A DNA stretch of 64,000 nt from Chondrilla cf. caribensis (GCA_964020155.1 OZ026559.1:3396455-3460454); one strand, 5' to 3'. Counted from the first letter of the stretch, positions 46,842 to 57,992 are shown. The notes: generated by a model not told the origin, from the sequence alone. Made by a program: numbers and translations.

Positions 46842-48665
46842 TTGTTTAATGAGTGCTGGGTGTCGGGGATGCTCCCAAAGATGTGGAGGAAAGGTTTGAT
46901 TGTTCCTGTGCCAAAGTCACATAAAGCTGGAGCATGTGTGCCAGATAACTTCCGGGGTATTTCCCTTACATCAGTGGTGTGTAAAGTCTTCTGCCTTATA
47001 TTGAAAGAGAGACTGGCTGTGGTAGCTGAGGAGAATGGCCTACTTGCTAATGAGCAGGGTGGTTTCCGAAAGGGCAGAGGTTGTCCTGAGCAAATAGTAT
47101 CATTGATTCTTTTGGCTCAAACACAGATGGCCCTAAAACCTGAGGGCATGTTGGCTGCGTTCATTGACTTTGAGAAAGCCTATGACCGGGTGGATAGGCA
47201 GAAGTTATGGAAGTGTCTATGGCAAAATGGAGTTAGAGGTCGTTTTTTGGGGTTTTTAAAGGCTTTGTACTTCGATAGTAGGTGTCAGGTGAAGCTGCTT
47301 GATGTGGTCAGTGATGAGTTTGGAGTAGGTACGGGTTTAAGACAGGGTTGTGTTCTTTCTCCCCTGTTATTCTCTCTGTACATTAATAGTTTGGTAGTTG
47401 AATTGAAGAATGAAGCTTGTGGTGTCAGTTGTAGAGGCTCCTTAGTACCAGGTTTGTTGTATGCTGATGATACCTCCTTGTTTGGTGAAGATGCAATACA
47501 GTTGAAACGTGGTCTCGTGGTTTTGGAGAAATGGTGTAATGAGTGGGGCGTTCGGATAAATGTTATGAAATCAGGAATCGTACACTTCAGAAGTAAAGGA
47601 GTGAAGAGATGTGCTGGTGATCTTGCAATTCAAGGTCAGCACTTACCTTTTGTGTCCTCATATAAGTATCTTGGATGTGAGGTTGACGAGTATTTGGAAA
47701 TGAAATTGATGCAGGAGCAGAGGGTGGAGAAAGGCAAATTAGCCTTGAATGTTTTGTTACAGAAATGTCGTTCAGTTGGTGATGTATATAGTGGCACATT
47801 TAAGAAACTTATGGAGTCGATGGTTCACTCAGTTCTTTTGTATGGTGCAGAAGCTTGGGGCTTACTTAAAAGAATGGACTCTTTGGAGCAATTACAACTG
47901 AGGGCTCTAAGAACATATTTTGGAGTGGGCAGGAACCATCCTAGGGTATCTCTTTTGGCAGAAATGTCATGCTTCCCTTTAATGTGGGAGGCTCGGTTGA
48001 GATGTGTGGTTTTCTGGTTTAAGATTCTGTTGTCTCCCATGTTTGAAAACCGTATTATCCGTAGAGCAGCTAAAGATGCCATTTCCGTGTCCAGGGGTCC
48101 ATGGCTGAACAATCTTAAGGATGCTCTCACACATTTTGGATGGTCTGATGTTAGTGGTCAGAGTCTACAGGGGATGTCTTGGCATGAAGTAAAGCGTATG
48201 TTAAGTGATATTGCGCAGAGAAAGGTTTTGGAGTCCTGGAGGAAGGAGATGGTAGAGCGGCCGAAGTTGAGTGTTTTACATGCAATCCATTCTCTTGGCG
48301 ACAGCATCAGTCCCATGTGTGCCGATGTTCAATCAAAGATCTATAGGCGTGTGCTAATGCAATTGAGGGGGGGAACAGCTCATTTCCATATCGAGACTGG
48401 GCGATGGAGACAGATCCCAAGACAGCTTCGTGTTTGCAGGGAGTGTTCGTCGGGAGATATTGAAGACTTAAATCACTGGCTACTGCACTGTAGTGCGTGG
48501 CAAACCAGTAGATTCCCCCTCATGAAGAAGATGATGGAGCAATATATTGATTTTCCAACCTTGAATGATGAAGCTAAAGTTGTATTGATTCTGACTGCTG
48601 CATGTCGAAGTCCAGCAATTATGAAGAAGATCTATACTATGTGGACTGACAGATTTTGTTCCTGA
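46842..48665 (+). CDS. Non-LTR retrotransposon reverse transcriptase (5' truncated)
   Basis: 607 open codons. Reverse-transcriptase motifs in order: NFRGISLTSVVCKVF (about 40), FRKGRGCPEQ, AAFIDFEKAYDRVD (about 106-119), LRQGCVLSPLLFSLYIN (about 166), catalytic YADD in GLLYADDTSLFG (about 206), then GIVHFRSKG and KYLGCEVDE. The C-terminal part has CRECSSGD...HWLLHC, a zinc-binding tail. The endonuclease half is missing: in-frame homology runs back only to about 46823, where the 69-bp module and (TA)n begin. The reading frame has no stop or shift, so this copy is young. The 3' untranslated region ends in a hairpin and an AAT/ATCT microsatellite (to about 48792). The listed start is only the first possible codon; the true N terminus is lost. 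Confidence 0.9.
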   Translation: MFNECWVSGMLPKMWRKGLIVPVPKSHKAGACVPDNFRGISLTSVVCKVFCLILKERLAVVAEENGLLANEQGGFRKGRGCPEQIVSLILLAQTQMALKPEGMLAAFIDFEKAYDRVDRQKLWKCLWQNGVRGRFLGFLKALYFDSRCQVKLLDVVSDEFGVGTGLRQGCVLSPLLFSLYINSLVVELKNEACGVSCRGSLVPGLLYADDTSLFGEDAIQLKRGLVVLEKWCNEWGVRINVMKSGIVHFRSKGVKRCAGDLAIQGQHLPFVSSYKYLGCEVDEYLEMKLMQEQRVEKGKLALNVLLQKCRSVGDVYSGTFKKLMESMVHSVLLYGAEAWGLLKRMDSLEQLQLRALRTYFGVGRNHPRVSLLAEMSCFPLMWEARLRCVVFWFKILLSPMFENRIIRRAAKDAISVSRGPWLNNLKDALTHFGWSDVSGQSLQGMSWHEVKRMLSDIAQRKVLESWRKEMVERPKLSVLHAIHSLGDSISPMCADVQSKIYRRVLMQLRGGTAHFHIETGRWRQIPRQLRVCRECSSGDIEDLNHWLLHCSAWQTSRFPLMKKMMEQYIDFPTLNDEAKVVLILTAACRSPAIMKKIYTMWTDRFCS

Positions 48666-48706
48666 TCATGTTGTTTTTACATGTGTATAATTTTTGTCTG
48701 TCTATA

Positions 48707-48792
48707 AGTGCTTCATTGGACAATATGTCCTAGTGTCTGTATTGTTGACATGTTGCACTATAATAATAATTATCTATCTATCTATCTATCTA
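48707..48792 (+). other. 3' terminal hairpin and microsatellite tail of the retrotransposon
   Basis: AGTGC (48707-48711) pairs with GCACT (48755-48759), and an inner GGACA/TGTCC pair is at 48718-48730. They are followed by (AAT)n and (ATCT)n. The same outer arrangement terminates the elements at 49752-49784, 51940-51973 and 62975-63008. Confidence 0.65.
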
Positions 48793-49708
48793 TGTATTCT
48801 ATATTTAGGCCAACAATTTGGCCAACGTTTTCGACGTCTGGCGCGATTGTACGACCCTCTGAAGGACGGAAACTCTTTTCATGACGTCCGGTACATCTGG
48901 AGAAAGACGTGGATGCCCTTTTCGACAAGATCGAGGCGATTTTTCCAACACGTTGACGATTCTTTCTCTGGGACGCCGTGCCATCTTGATCGACTGCCAA
49001 TTCTGGTATTGGCCGAATTGATCACCTTCGAACCGTTCAACAAACACATGAAACATTCTTCTGGAAGTAGAAAGACGCGGGGACACTCGGGACATCTTCT
49101 GAAAGGCAGGAAACGACGGGGGGGACCAGGGTCCTTCTTCGGCGAGTCGGGCGTTATATCTTACGTGTTAAAACATCTATCTCTCATTATTTTGACTTAT
49201 CAACTTTTGGTATTTTTCCCATATAATACGTTTGGAGTAGGGAGTAAGTTAAGGTAGAGTTAGGGTAGGGTTAGGGTTAGGGTAGGGGTAGGGTTTTATA
49301 TTTACGCATTGACTCACTTTGATTCTGTGTAATACATCTATGAAATCATTATCATCCTTTAATACAACACAGACATTTCTGTGCTGCAACATGGAATAAA
49401 CATGTTGTCACTACTGCAACTACTGCACAGCAGCAGAACCCAGCACACTGCATGTACTTAGCCACCCTATCAGGCACATATGGATATGCTGGCATTTCCA
49501 TAATCGCCTGAATGGAGCATGCTGCAGACTTCAGTCAGTGCCTGTGTGCACATTTTCAATGCCAACTACTGTGCATCTATACTGACCCCTGCTAACAGGG
49601 CGAGCTTATGCGAGCCCCTTCAGACTCTGTCTGAACTAGTTGGGGCGAGCCTAAGCGAGCCCCACACTTGCGAGTCGGCCGCCTGCCCGCCTACGCTTCC
49701 GGTGTGGA
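48793..49708 (+). mobile_element. Dispersed TTAGGG-containing repeat, copy 1
   Basis: The 5' end is GTATTCTATATTTAGGCC, then GGCCAACAATTTGGCC (inverted GGCCAA/TTGGCC). It includes a 96-codon minus-strand ORF (49095-48805) overlapping a plus-strand frame, a TTAGGG-like tract (about 49255-49295) and the 69-bp module (49640-49708). It is inserted between the (ATCT)n tail of the retrotransposon and a TTA microsatellite. Compared with the other copies it lacks about 300 bp in the middle. Confidence 0.85.
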
Positions 49709-49977
49709 AATATATTCTTCTTATTATTATTATTATTATTTTAGATATTACAGTGCTTTGGTAGGGTTTCCCCAAAACAGCACTACACATATTATATATA
49801 AGTAAATGTACATACATAGATAAACACTCAGGTGAAAATAAAATGAAATAACGAGGACAAACTCCAAGGGAGTGACATAAGAAAGTAGCAGGTACATCAA
49901 AATCTATAGATAAGGCTGGCTAAACTAACAAATCTTCCCGCAATCTCCACATAGCAATCACTATAATATTATATATA
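49709..49977 (-). mobile_element. Fragment of a minus-strand non-LTR element 3' end
   Basis: (TTA)n at 49722-49741 is the AAT tail read on the plus strand. The AGTGCT...AGCACT hairpin at 49752-49784 matches the other retroelement 3' ends. No coding part follows before the next element at 49978. Confidence 0.55.
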
Positions 49978-50637
49978 TGTGAGCGGATCTGAGAAAACAG
50001 CCCTCTAAGGTTGTTTACGATTACACTGATAGGTGTCAAAACAGGTTGTGGTGTAAATTTTTCGAATTTTCTTTTTTTTCATAAATATGATATAAATGTT
50101 TAGTAGAATGTTCCCTGAAAGCGCGGTGACCATACGATGTTGAATTTTGGACTTACGGCTCATTATCACCTCTCGGAAGTACGCCATTTTATTCAATACG
50201 AAATTATACGGCTACCGCTATCAAGGCGCGTAATCGTATAATTCGCACGTACATAAAGGTATAGTAGAACAAATACCGAATAAAAAATATAAAAACGTCT
50301 ATACGAACGATCTAGGCTCAAACTATCATCATTGTCCCTGAAATGACTTGGAAAAATCATTCTGTGGAACCGTACGTGAACTCGACGCCATTTTGTTTAA
50401 CGAGATGACGTAACGGAACGAATATACGGAATCCGCAATAACAACCGGAAATGATGCTATTCCATAAACGATCGATTCAGTGCCTGATACTAAACTCGAC
50501 ATATCTCATAAACGGAACAAGCTATCGTAATTCCGAAAGCGTCATCGTGATGCCGAGTAGACAAGCTATCGATTGATGCCAAAAAACGCAAATGCACGAA
50601 AGTGCAGTAGAGGGCTGTTTTCTCAGATCCGCTCACA
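49978..50637. mobile_element. 660-bp MITE with 30-bp perfect TIRs
   Basis: Both ends start TGTGAGCGGATCTGAGAAAA and continue CAGCCCTCTA, identical over 30 bp in inverted orientation. The target duplication is TA (or a longer TATA-type site). No transposase ORF. It abuts copy 2 of the dispersed repeat. Confidence 0.92.
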
Positions 50638-51885
50638 TATGTTTGTTTTACGTATTTAGGCCAACAATTTGGCCAACGTTTTCGGCGTCTGGCGCGATCG
50701 TACGACCCTCTGAAGGACGGAAACTCTTTTCATGACGTCCGGTACGTCTGGAGAAAGACGTGGATGCCCTTTTCGACAAGATCGAGGCGAATTTTCACAC
50801 ACGTTGACGTTTCTTTCTCTGGGACGCCGTGCCATTTTGATCGACTGCCAATTCTGGTATTGGCCGAATTGATCACCTTGGAACCGTTCAACAAACACAA
50901 GAAACATTCTTCTGGAAGTAGAAAGACGCGGGGACACTCGGGACATCTTCTGAAAGGCAGGAAACGACCGGGGGAGTAGGGTCCTTCTTCGACGAGTCGG
51001 GCGTTATATCTTACGTGTTAAAACGTCGATCTCTCGTTGTTTTGACCATTCTAAAACTGTTAGGTGGTTCTTTAGACCACATATCAATGCTTTTGAACCT
51101 TTTGTGTCTGAATGATTCTCTTGTGGAGCGAGGAATCTCGAAATACATGTTAATGCCGTATGGTCTCACACATAGAAACGCGAAGTAACGTTGTCGACAC
51201 GCATACATCAACTGCTTTTGTTCCTGTACTCCTACTTGGGCACATCTGCTGCTAAATGGGACAGACCCTATGTGCACATGCTGACATATTATGCACCTGA
51301 ATGGGGCAAGCTGTAGCTGTCTAACACAATGAGATGACATCAATGCATTTTGATGTACACATTTATCAACATTTGGTATTTCTTCCTATACAGTGTAGTA
51401 CTTTTGGAGTAGGGAGTAAGTTAAGGTAGAGTTAGGATAGGGTTAGGTTTGGGTTGGGTTAGGGTTTTATATTTACGCATTGACTCATTTTGATGCTGTG
51501 TAATACATCTATAAAATCATTGTCATCCTTCAATACAACACAGACATCTCTGTGCTGCAACATGGAATAAACATATTGTCACTACTGCAACTACTGCACA
51601 GCAGCAGAACCCAGCACACTGCATGTACTTAGCCACCCTATCAGGCACATATGGATATGCTGGCATTTCCATAATTGCCTGAATACAGCATGCTGCAGTC
51701 ATCAGTCAGTGCCTGTGTGTACGTTGTCAATGCCAGCTACTGCACGTCTATGCTAACCCCTGCTAACAGGGCGAGCTTAGGCGAGCCCCTTCAGACTCTG
51801 TCTGAACTAGTACTAGTTGGGGCGAGCCTAAGCGAGCCCCACACTTGCGAGTCGGCCGCCTGTCCGCCTACGCTTCCGGTGTGGA
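50638..51885 (+). mobile_element. Dispersed TTAGGG-containing repeat, copy 2
   Basis: The 5' end is GTTTGTTTTACGTATTTAGG, differing from copies 1 and 4 but shared with copy 3. It carries the 96-codon minus-strand ORF (50946-50656), a longer middle section (to about 51340), a degenerate TTAGGG tract (about 51420-51463) and the 69-bp module (51817-51885). It is followed by (TTA)n, the tail of a minus-strand retroelement. Confidence 0.88.
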
Positions 51886-51891
51886 AATATA

Positions 51892-51931
<40 letters not shown>

Positions 51932-54118
51932 GTTATTAAAGTGCATTGTAGGACAGTTGCCCAAAATAGCACTAAATAAAAAATTCCAAAAGTTATTTAG
52001 TACCTATTTACTAAATTTTAATAGCTCCTTTCTAGATTTCCACATATTTAGAACAAATCTGGCAATCTTGGGCATTTCCAAACTCTTCAAAATCATGTCA
52101 CTCTTTTCATCCTCATTCAAGTTTTCAAGATTCTCTTCCTCTCTCATCCAAACCCTATGCAAATCAAGCTTTGTGCATATTGTTAAAAAGTGCTTTTCGT
52201 CTTCAATTCCCTCTCCACATAATTTGCAAATTCTATCATCCCTCTTATTTCCTCTCCATCTACCCATCTCCACTTCCAATTTACAACACCCTGCCCTTAA
52301 TTCAGCCCCTAATCTCCTACAGGATCTATCCTCTATGTATACAATCCCTCCCCTGCCTTCCCCAAGTCTATCTCCGCTCTCTGTCAACTCCCTCCTCCAC
52401 CATTCTAATTTACTTTTGTTTTTAACTGCTTCACCCCATTCACCTCTAACAGCTCTCCAAATACTAGATCTTACTATTGAATCAACTTGATAATTATTCA
52501 ATCCCTCGAATAACTTTGCTCTTATCTCATGCTCTTCTACCCCAAACCATAATGCAAATTTCCTAATCCCTATTCCCCAATCACTATCTTCCCAAGTCGA
52601 TCTAACTATTTTCTTTATCAGTCTGTTATCTCCCATTCTTTCAATCTTCATCCACAATCTGAAGGCCCGTAACTGAATTTCCCACCTAATTGGCAACCAT
52701 CCTGCTTCTAGTTCTAAAGCTGTGATTGGAAATTTTGAATGTACTCCCAAGAAATTTCGAATCGCTGTCAATTGTACTCTTTCTAATTGTTTACCATGCT
52801 TTCCCATTAACCCCCACACTTCACAACCATACATCATACTTGGTAGAACTAGACTTGTGAATAATTTGGAAAATGACCTCCATCCTATCTGTCCTATTTG
52901 TCTTTTCATTCTTATTACCTCATATAAAGCCTTCCTTCCCTTATTCAATGCCTCACTAATCATTGCTTTGTCTTCTAAGAATTCATTCAATACTACCCCA
53001 AGATATTTGTAAGATTGTGTTGTCTGAATTATTTGTTCTCCAATTTTGAAGACACATCTGGTTTGTTCTGTCTTTTTCCTTCTAAAATGTATTACATTAC
53101 ATTTCTCAACATTCACTTTCAGATCACAAACCTTACACCACTCATTAACCACATCAAAAGCTTTATTCAAATTATCATCACTATCAGCAAAAATTGCAAG
53201 ATCATCTGCATATAATAGCCCTGGTACTTTTGTAACTTCATCCACTTTAACTCCAAGCCCATTATCTTTTAAAAGTTGTGGTAATTCATTTATATGTGGC
53301 AGTCACGGGTAGAAAACGAACGTTATTCCGTAGCCGACTTTTCGAGAAAATGGCGACTTAACGTTGTTTCTAAATTTCCCAACTTTAATTCCTGTGAATA
53401 CAACTGTACACGGTATAAAATTACGCAAAAGTCTTTTCTGGCTCTCTAGTCTACCTGAGTATGATAAATATCATGAACAGGTAGACATATCATAGAGACA
53501 GGACACCATGAAAAGGCCGTATTCTAGTGATGGCTGTAAATCGGCGTGCTAAATTTCACATCGACAGGGTGTGGGTTTCATACTTTCACAGAGGCCTTTA
53601 CCATGCCGGGCCACGTATAGCATCTTGGGATACGTCGTTTCTTAGAGTCAACAACAGCGACAGGCTAGCTTTATCACTGGGCGAGCGAGAAGTACACTTA
53701 GGTTGCCTCAGTCCTTGGAAACTAGCTTCGTACAAAGTATTGACCCATCGCAACAAGTCGTACGTGCAATAATCGTTGTCACAGGATTCTCAGCGACCTG
53801 AAGCTAGTATAAATCTCTACAGATGAGGGTTTTAACGAGCGTCGCGGCAAGGTAGGAGTTGCGTGAGCACATACACGTTCACGTGTGCACGCGTTCATGT
53901 GCATTGCGTACCGAAACACCGTCGTATTAGAACCTCTGTAATAACTCGCACTATGGACGAAAAATGCTCTTACTTGCAGAAAACCCAGAGGATACCCTTA
54001 GGTTTTCATTTATTAAAAAAAATCAATTTCGACCGTCATGCACTAATGTTCGTTTTCTACCCGTGACTGCCACATATACAAACTAAACAACAAGGGAGAT
54101 AGTACGCATCCTTGTCGT
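51886..54118 (-). pseudogene. Non-LTR retrotransposon, 5' truncated and interrupted by a MITE
   Basis: Read on the minus strand: IRQGCVLSPLLFSLY (54118-54078), a MITE (54073-53296), then NELPQLLKDNGLGVKVDE, GLLYADDLAIFADS (catalytic YADD), and a C-terminal domain with KLCGEGIEDEKHFLTIC, ending at a stop at 52004. The 3' hairpin (51940-51973) and (AAT)n tail are present. The first reverse-transcriptase motifs and the endonuclease are missing because the dispersed repeat follows at 54154. About 410 codons are still open after the insertion, so decay is recent. Confidence 0.9.
53296..54073. mobile_element. 778-bp MITE inside the retrotransposon
   Basis: The ends GTGGCAGTCACGGGTAGAAA plus ACGAAC are inverted over 29 bp with one mismatch. 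The 4-bp direct repeats ATAT (53292-53295 and 54074-54077) fit the reading frame: counting one repeat, the flanking reverse-transcriptase codons are in register. Interior ORFs (53527-53772, 53863-54066) have no transposase motif. Confidence 0.92.
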
Positions 54119-54153
54119 ATGCATGCACAACATATCACACATGCATCCATATA

Positions 54154-55919
54154 TATGTTTGTTTTACGTATTTAGGCCAACAATTTGGCCAACATTTTCG
54201 ACGTCTGGCGCGATCGTACGACCCTCTGAAGGACGGAAACTCTTTTCATGACGTCCGGTACGTCTGGAGAAAGACGTGGATGCCCTTTTCGACAAGATCG
54301 AGGCGAATTTTCACACACGTTGACGTTTCTTTCTCTGGGACGCCGTGCCATTTTGATCGACTGCCAATTCTGGTATTGGCCGAATTGATCACCTTGGAAC
54401 CGTTCAACAAACACAAGAAACATTCTTCTGGAAGTAGAAAGACGCGGGGACACTCGGGACATCTTCTGAAAGGCAGGAAACGACCGGGGGAGTAGGGTCC
54501 TTCTTCGACGAGTCGGGCGTTATATCTTACGTGTTAAAACGTCGATCTCTCGTTGTTTTGACCATTCTAAAACTGTTAGGTGGTTCTTTAGACCACATAT
54601 CAATGCTTTTGAACCTTTTGTGTCTGAATGATTCTCTTGTGGAGCGAGGAATCTCGAAATACATGTTAATGCCGTATGGTCTCACACATAGAAACGCAAA
54701 GTAACGTGGTCGAAACGCATACCGCTATTGTCCCTATACTTCAACTTAGGCACATCTGCTGCTAAATGGGACAGACCCTATGTGCAAATGCGGACATATG
54801 CACCTGAGTGGGGCAAGCTGTATCTGTCTATTGAAATTTGTGCATATCAACTTATTGCTACAGCAATGTATGGTATACAGAACACAATGGGATGACATCA
54901 ATGCATTTTGATGTACACACTTATCAACATTTGGGATTTCTTCATATAATACGTTTGGAGTAGGGAGTAAGTTAAGGTTGGGTTAGGGTAGGGTTAGGGT
55001 TAGGGTAGGGGTAGGGTTTTATATTTACGTATTGACTCATTTTGATGCGGTGTACTACATCTATAAAATCATTATCATCCTTCAATACAACACATATATT
55101 TCTGTGCTGCAACATGGGATAAGCCTATTGCTATCACTGCAACTACTGCACAGCAGCAGAACCCAGCACACTGCATACACTTAGCCACCCTATCAAGTAC
55201 TTATTGATCTGCTGGCATTTCCATAATCGCCTGAATTGAGCATACTGCAGACATCAGTCAGTGCCTGTGTGTACATTACTGCACAGCAGCAGAACCCAGC
55301 ACTGAATGCACTTAGCCACCCTATCAAGCACTTATGGACATGCTGGCATTTCCATAATCGCCTGAATAGAGCATGCTGCAGACACACTTATTAACATTTG
55401 GTATTACTTCCTATGATACGTTTGGAGTAGGGAGTAAGTTAAGGTTGGGTTAGGGTAGGGTTAGGGTTAGGGTAGGGGTAGGGTTTTATATTTACGTATT
55501 GACTCATTTTGATGCTGTGTAATACATCTATAAAATCATTATCATCATTCAATACAACATCACACATTTCTGTGCTACAACATGGAATAAACATGCTGTT
55601 ACTGCTGCAACTACTCCTCAGCAGCAAAACCCAGCACACTGCATGTACTTAGCCACCCTATCAGGCACTTATGGATATGCTGGCATTTCCATAATCACCT
55701 GAATAGAGCATGCTGCAGACATCAGTCAGTGCCTGTTTGTATGCTTTCAATGCCAGCTACTGCACGTCTATGTTGACTCCTGCTAACAGGGTGAGCTTAG
55801 GCGAGCCCCTTCAGACTCTGTCTGAACTAGTTACCGAGTGTTAGCGAGGTTAATTGGGGCGAGCCTAAGCGAGCCCCACACTTGCGAGTCGGCCGCCTGC
55901 CCGCCTACGCTTCCGGTGT

Positions 55920-55922
<3 letters not shown>
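54154..55922 (+). mobile_element. Dispersed TTAGGG-containing repeat, copy 3 (internally duplicated)
   Basis: The 5' half is nearly identical to copy 2, including the minus-strand ORF (54462-54172). The 3' half contains a tandem duplication of about 450 bp: the TTAGGG tract occurs at 54971-55017 and again at about 55441-55486, and the CAGCAGCAGAACCCAGCAC block occurs three times (about 55152, 55268 and a variant at 55618). The 69-bp module (55854-55922) is preceded by an extra TACCGAGTGTTAGCGAGGTT. Confidence 0.85.

Positions 55923-55982
<60 letters not shown>
55921..55982. repeat. (TA)n between dispersed-repeat copies 3 and 4
   Basis: About 30 TA dinucleotides. It links the 3' module of copy 3 to the 5' end of copy 4. 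Confidence 0.95.
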
Positions 55983-55989
<7 letters not shown>

Positions 55990-57160
55990 TCTATATTTAG
56001 GCCAACAATTTGGCCAACGTTTTCGACGTCTGGCGCGATCGTCTGACCCTCTGAAGGACGGAAACTCTTTTCATGACGTCCGGTACATCTGGAGAAAGAC
56101 GTGGATGCCCTTTTCGAGACGATCGAGGCGATTTTTCCAACACGTTGACGATTCTTTCTTTGGGACGCCGTGCCATTTTGATCGACTGCCAATTCTGGTA
56201 TTGGCCGAATTGATCACCTTCGAACCGTTCAACAAACACATGAAACATTCTTCTGGAAATAGAAAGACGCGGGGACACTCGGGATATCTTCTGAACGGCA
56301 GGAAACGACCGGGGGACCAGGGTCCTTCTTCGGCGAGTCGGGCGTTATATCTTACGTGTTAAAACATCGAACTCTCGTTATTTTGACCATTCTAAAAATG
56401 TTACATGGTTATTTAGACCACATCTCAATGCTTTTGAACCTTTTGTGTCTGAATGATTCTCTTGTGGAACAAGGAATCTCGAAATACATGTTAATGTCGT
56501 ATGGTCTCACACATAGAAACGCAAAGTAACGTTGTCGACACGCATACATCAACTGCTATTGTTCCTGTACTCCTACTTGGGCACATCTGCTGCTAAATGG
56601 GACGGACCCTATGTGCACATGCTGACATATGCACCTGAATGGGGCAAGCTGTAGCTGTCTAACACAATATTGGTGAGATGACATCAATGCATTTTGATGT
56701 ACACATTTATCAACATTTGGTATTTCTTCCTATACAGTGTAGTACTTTTGGAGTAGGGAGTAAGTTAAGGTAGAGTTAGGATAGGGTTAGGGTTAGGGTA
56801 GGGTTAGGGTTTTATATTTACGCATTGACTCATTTTGATGCTGTGTAGTACATCTATAAAATCATTATCATCCTTCAATACAACACAGACATCTCTGTGC
56901 TGCAACATGGAATAAACATGTTGTCACTACTGCAACTACTGCACAGCAGCAGAACCCAGCACAATGCATGTACTTAGCCACCCTATCAGGCACTTATGGA
57001 TATGCTGGCATTTCCATAATCGCCTGAATAGAGCATGCATGCTGCAGACATCAGTCAGTGCCTATGTGTACGTTTTCAATGCCAGCTACTGCGCATCTAT
57101 GCTGACCCCTGCTAACAGGGCGAGCTTAGGCGAGCCCCTTCAGACTCTGTCTGAACTAGT
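55983..57160 (+). mobile_element. Dispersed TTAGGG-containing repeat, copy 4 (lacks the 69-bp module)
   Basis: The 5' end resembles copy 1 (GTATTCTATATTTAGGCC). It carries a minus-strand ORF (56278-55997), a TTAGGG tract (about 56764-56812) and the CTTCAGACTCTGTCTGAACT segment. It then stops at GAACTAGTT, exactly where the 69-bp module begins in the other copies, and unique GC-richer DNA follows. Confidence 0.85.
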
Positions 57161-57650
57161 TGTTTCCGGTCCATAGCGAGTCGAAAGTTGGTCGCCCACG
57201 CATGTAATTGCTTTTCGTCGGGACACTTGCGGATTTATGGCCCATTTGCACTTTCTTTGTGCGCAAATTCCACGAGTTCACAACCGACTGGTAGCGATCC
57301 GTCCCTCCCGTCGGAAGGGGGCACGGATGCGTCACAGACGGAGGTAGAAGACTTTCGTCGAGATCGGCAGCAGTTGCCGAGATACGGACAAGAATGACAC
57401 TCACGTTTCTTTGACTCAGGGGCTGGGTGTTCCGGGTGGGGCGCCGTCGGTAAGCTTGAAACGATCGTCAGGAAGGCTGTCAAAGTTTTTACGTACAGAA
57501 TTTCGATTCCTCATTGCGCCGAAAGGGGGTTCGTCAATTCGTCGTTCGGGAGCTCGAATTGGTCAGCCATAGTGACGTCCATCTTGGCAGACATTTGTAC
57601 ATGACGTGCAGTCTACGTAATCGAAAAGATGGCTAATCTACGGGTTTCCA
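57161..57650 (-). other. GC-rich unique segment with possible coding exons
   Basis: Higher GC and fewer repeats than its surroundings. The minus strand has ATG-led frames (MDVTMADQFELPNDELTNPL from about 57590, and a 34-codon frame just below it). 57404-57156 holds KKVQMGHKSASVPTKSN and MRGRPTFDSLWTG. No family is recognised and no consistent exon chain could be built. It may be a first exon region, a decayed gene or transposon sequence. Confidence 0.3.
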
Positions 57651-57728
57651 TTACTCATTTTATGGGACAATTTCCTTGTTGTAGAGACGACTGGTTCTCA
57701 TGTGAAAGACGTTAGTCCAGAGGGCTAT

Positions 57729-57992
57729 GGATCAGGTAAAATGAACCGACCTACTGGCCATTTGGACTGATGACATCGGCATAGCGTCATACTCGCTCTG
57801 TAAGTAGGGCATTGAAAGGGATAGGGGTTAGGGGTACGGTCAGATCTTGGATCCTTTTTTGAACCAAATATTATAGGTCAAAAAGGATCCCAGATCTAAC
57901 CTCAATCCTAAATCTACCTACTACCACTAATCCGATGTCATCAATTCATATGGCCAGCTGCAGTGGGTCCATTAACTTCTTTTACCTGATCC
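57729..57992. mobile_element. Foldback element with nested hairpin
   Basis: The outer arms GGATCAGGTAAAA ... TTTTACCTGATCC are inverted, with CTGATGACATCGG / CCGATGTCATCAATT mirrored further in. A central stem AGATCTTGGATCC...GGATCCCAGATCT lies at about 57843-57895. Nearly the whole 264 bp can fold on itself. Confidence 0.75.

Noticed and set aside
49255..49295. Genuine chromosome end or telomere fusion
   Set aside because: The TTAGGG-like tract is degenerate and recurs at the same place in every copy of a dispersed element, so it is part of the element.
48793..49708. Dispersed element as a Helitron
   Set aside because: It has a 3' hairpin, but no CTRR end and no TC start at a consistent A-T target; left unclassified.
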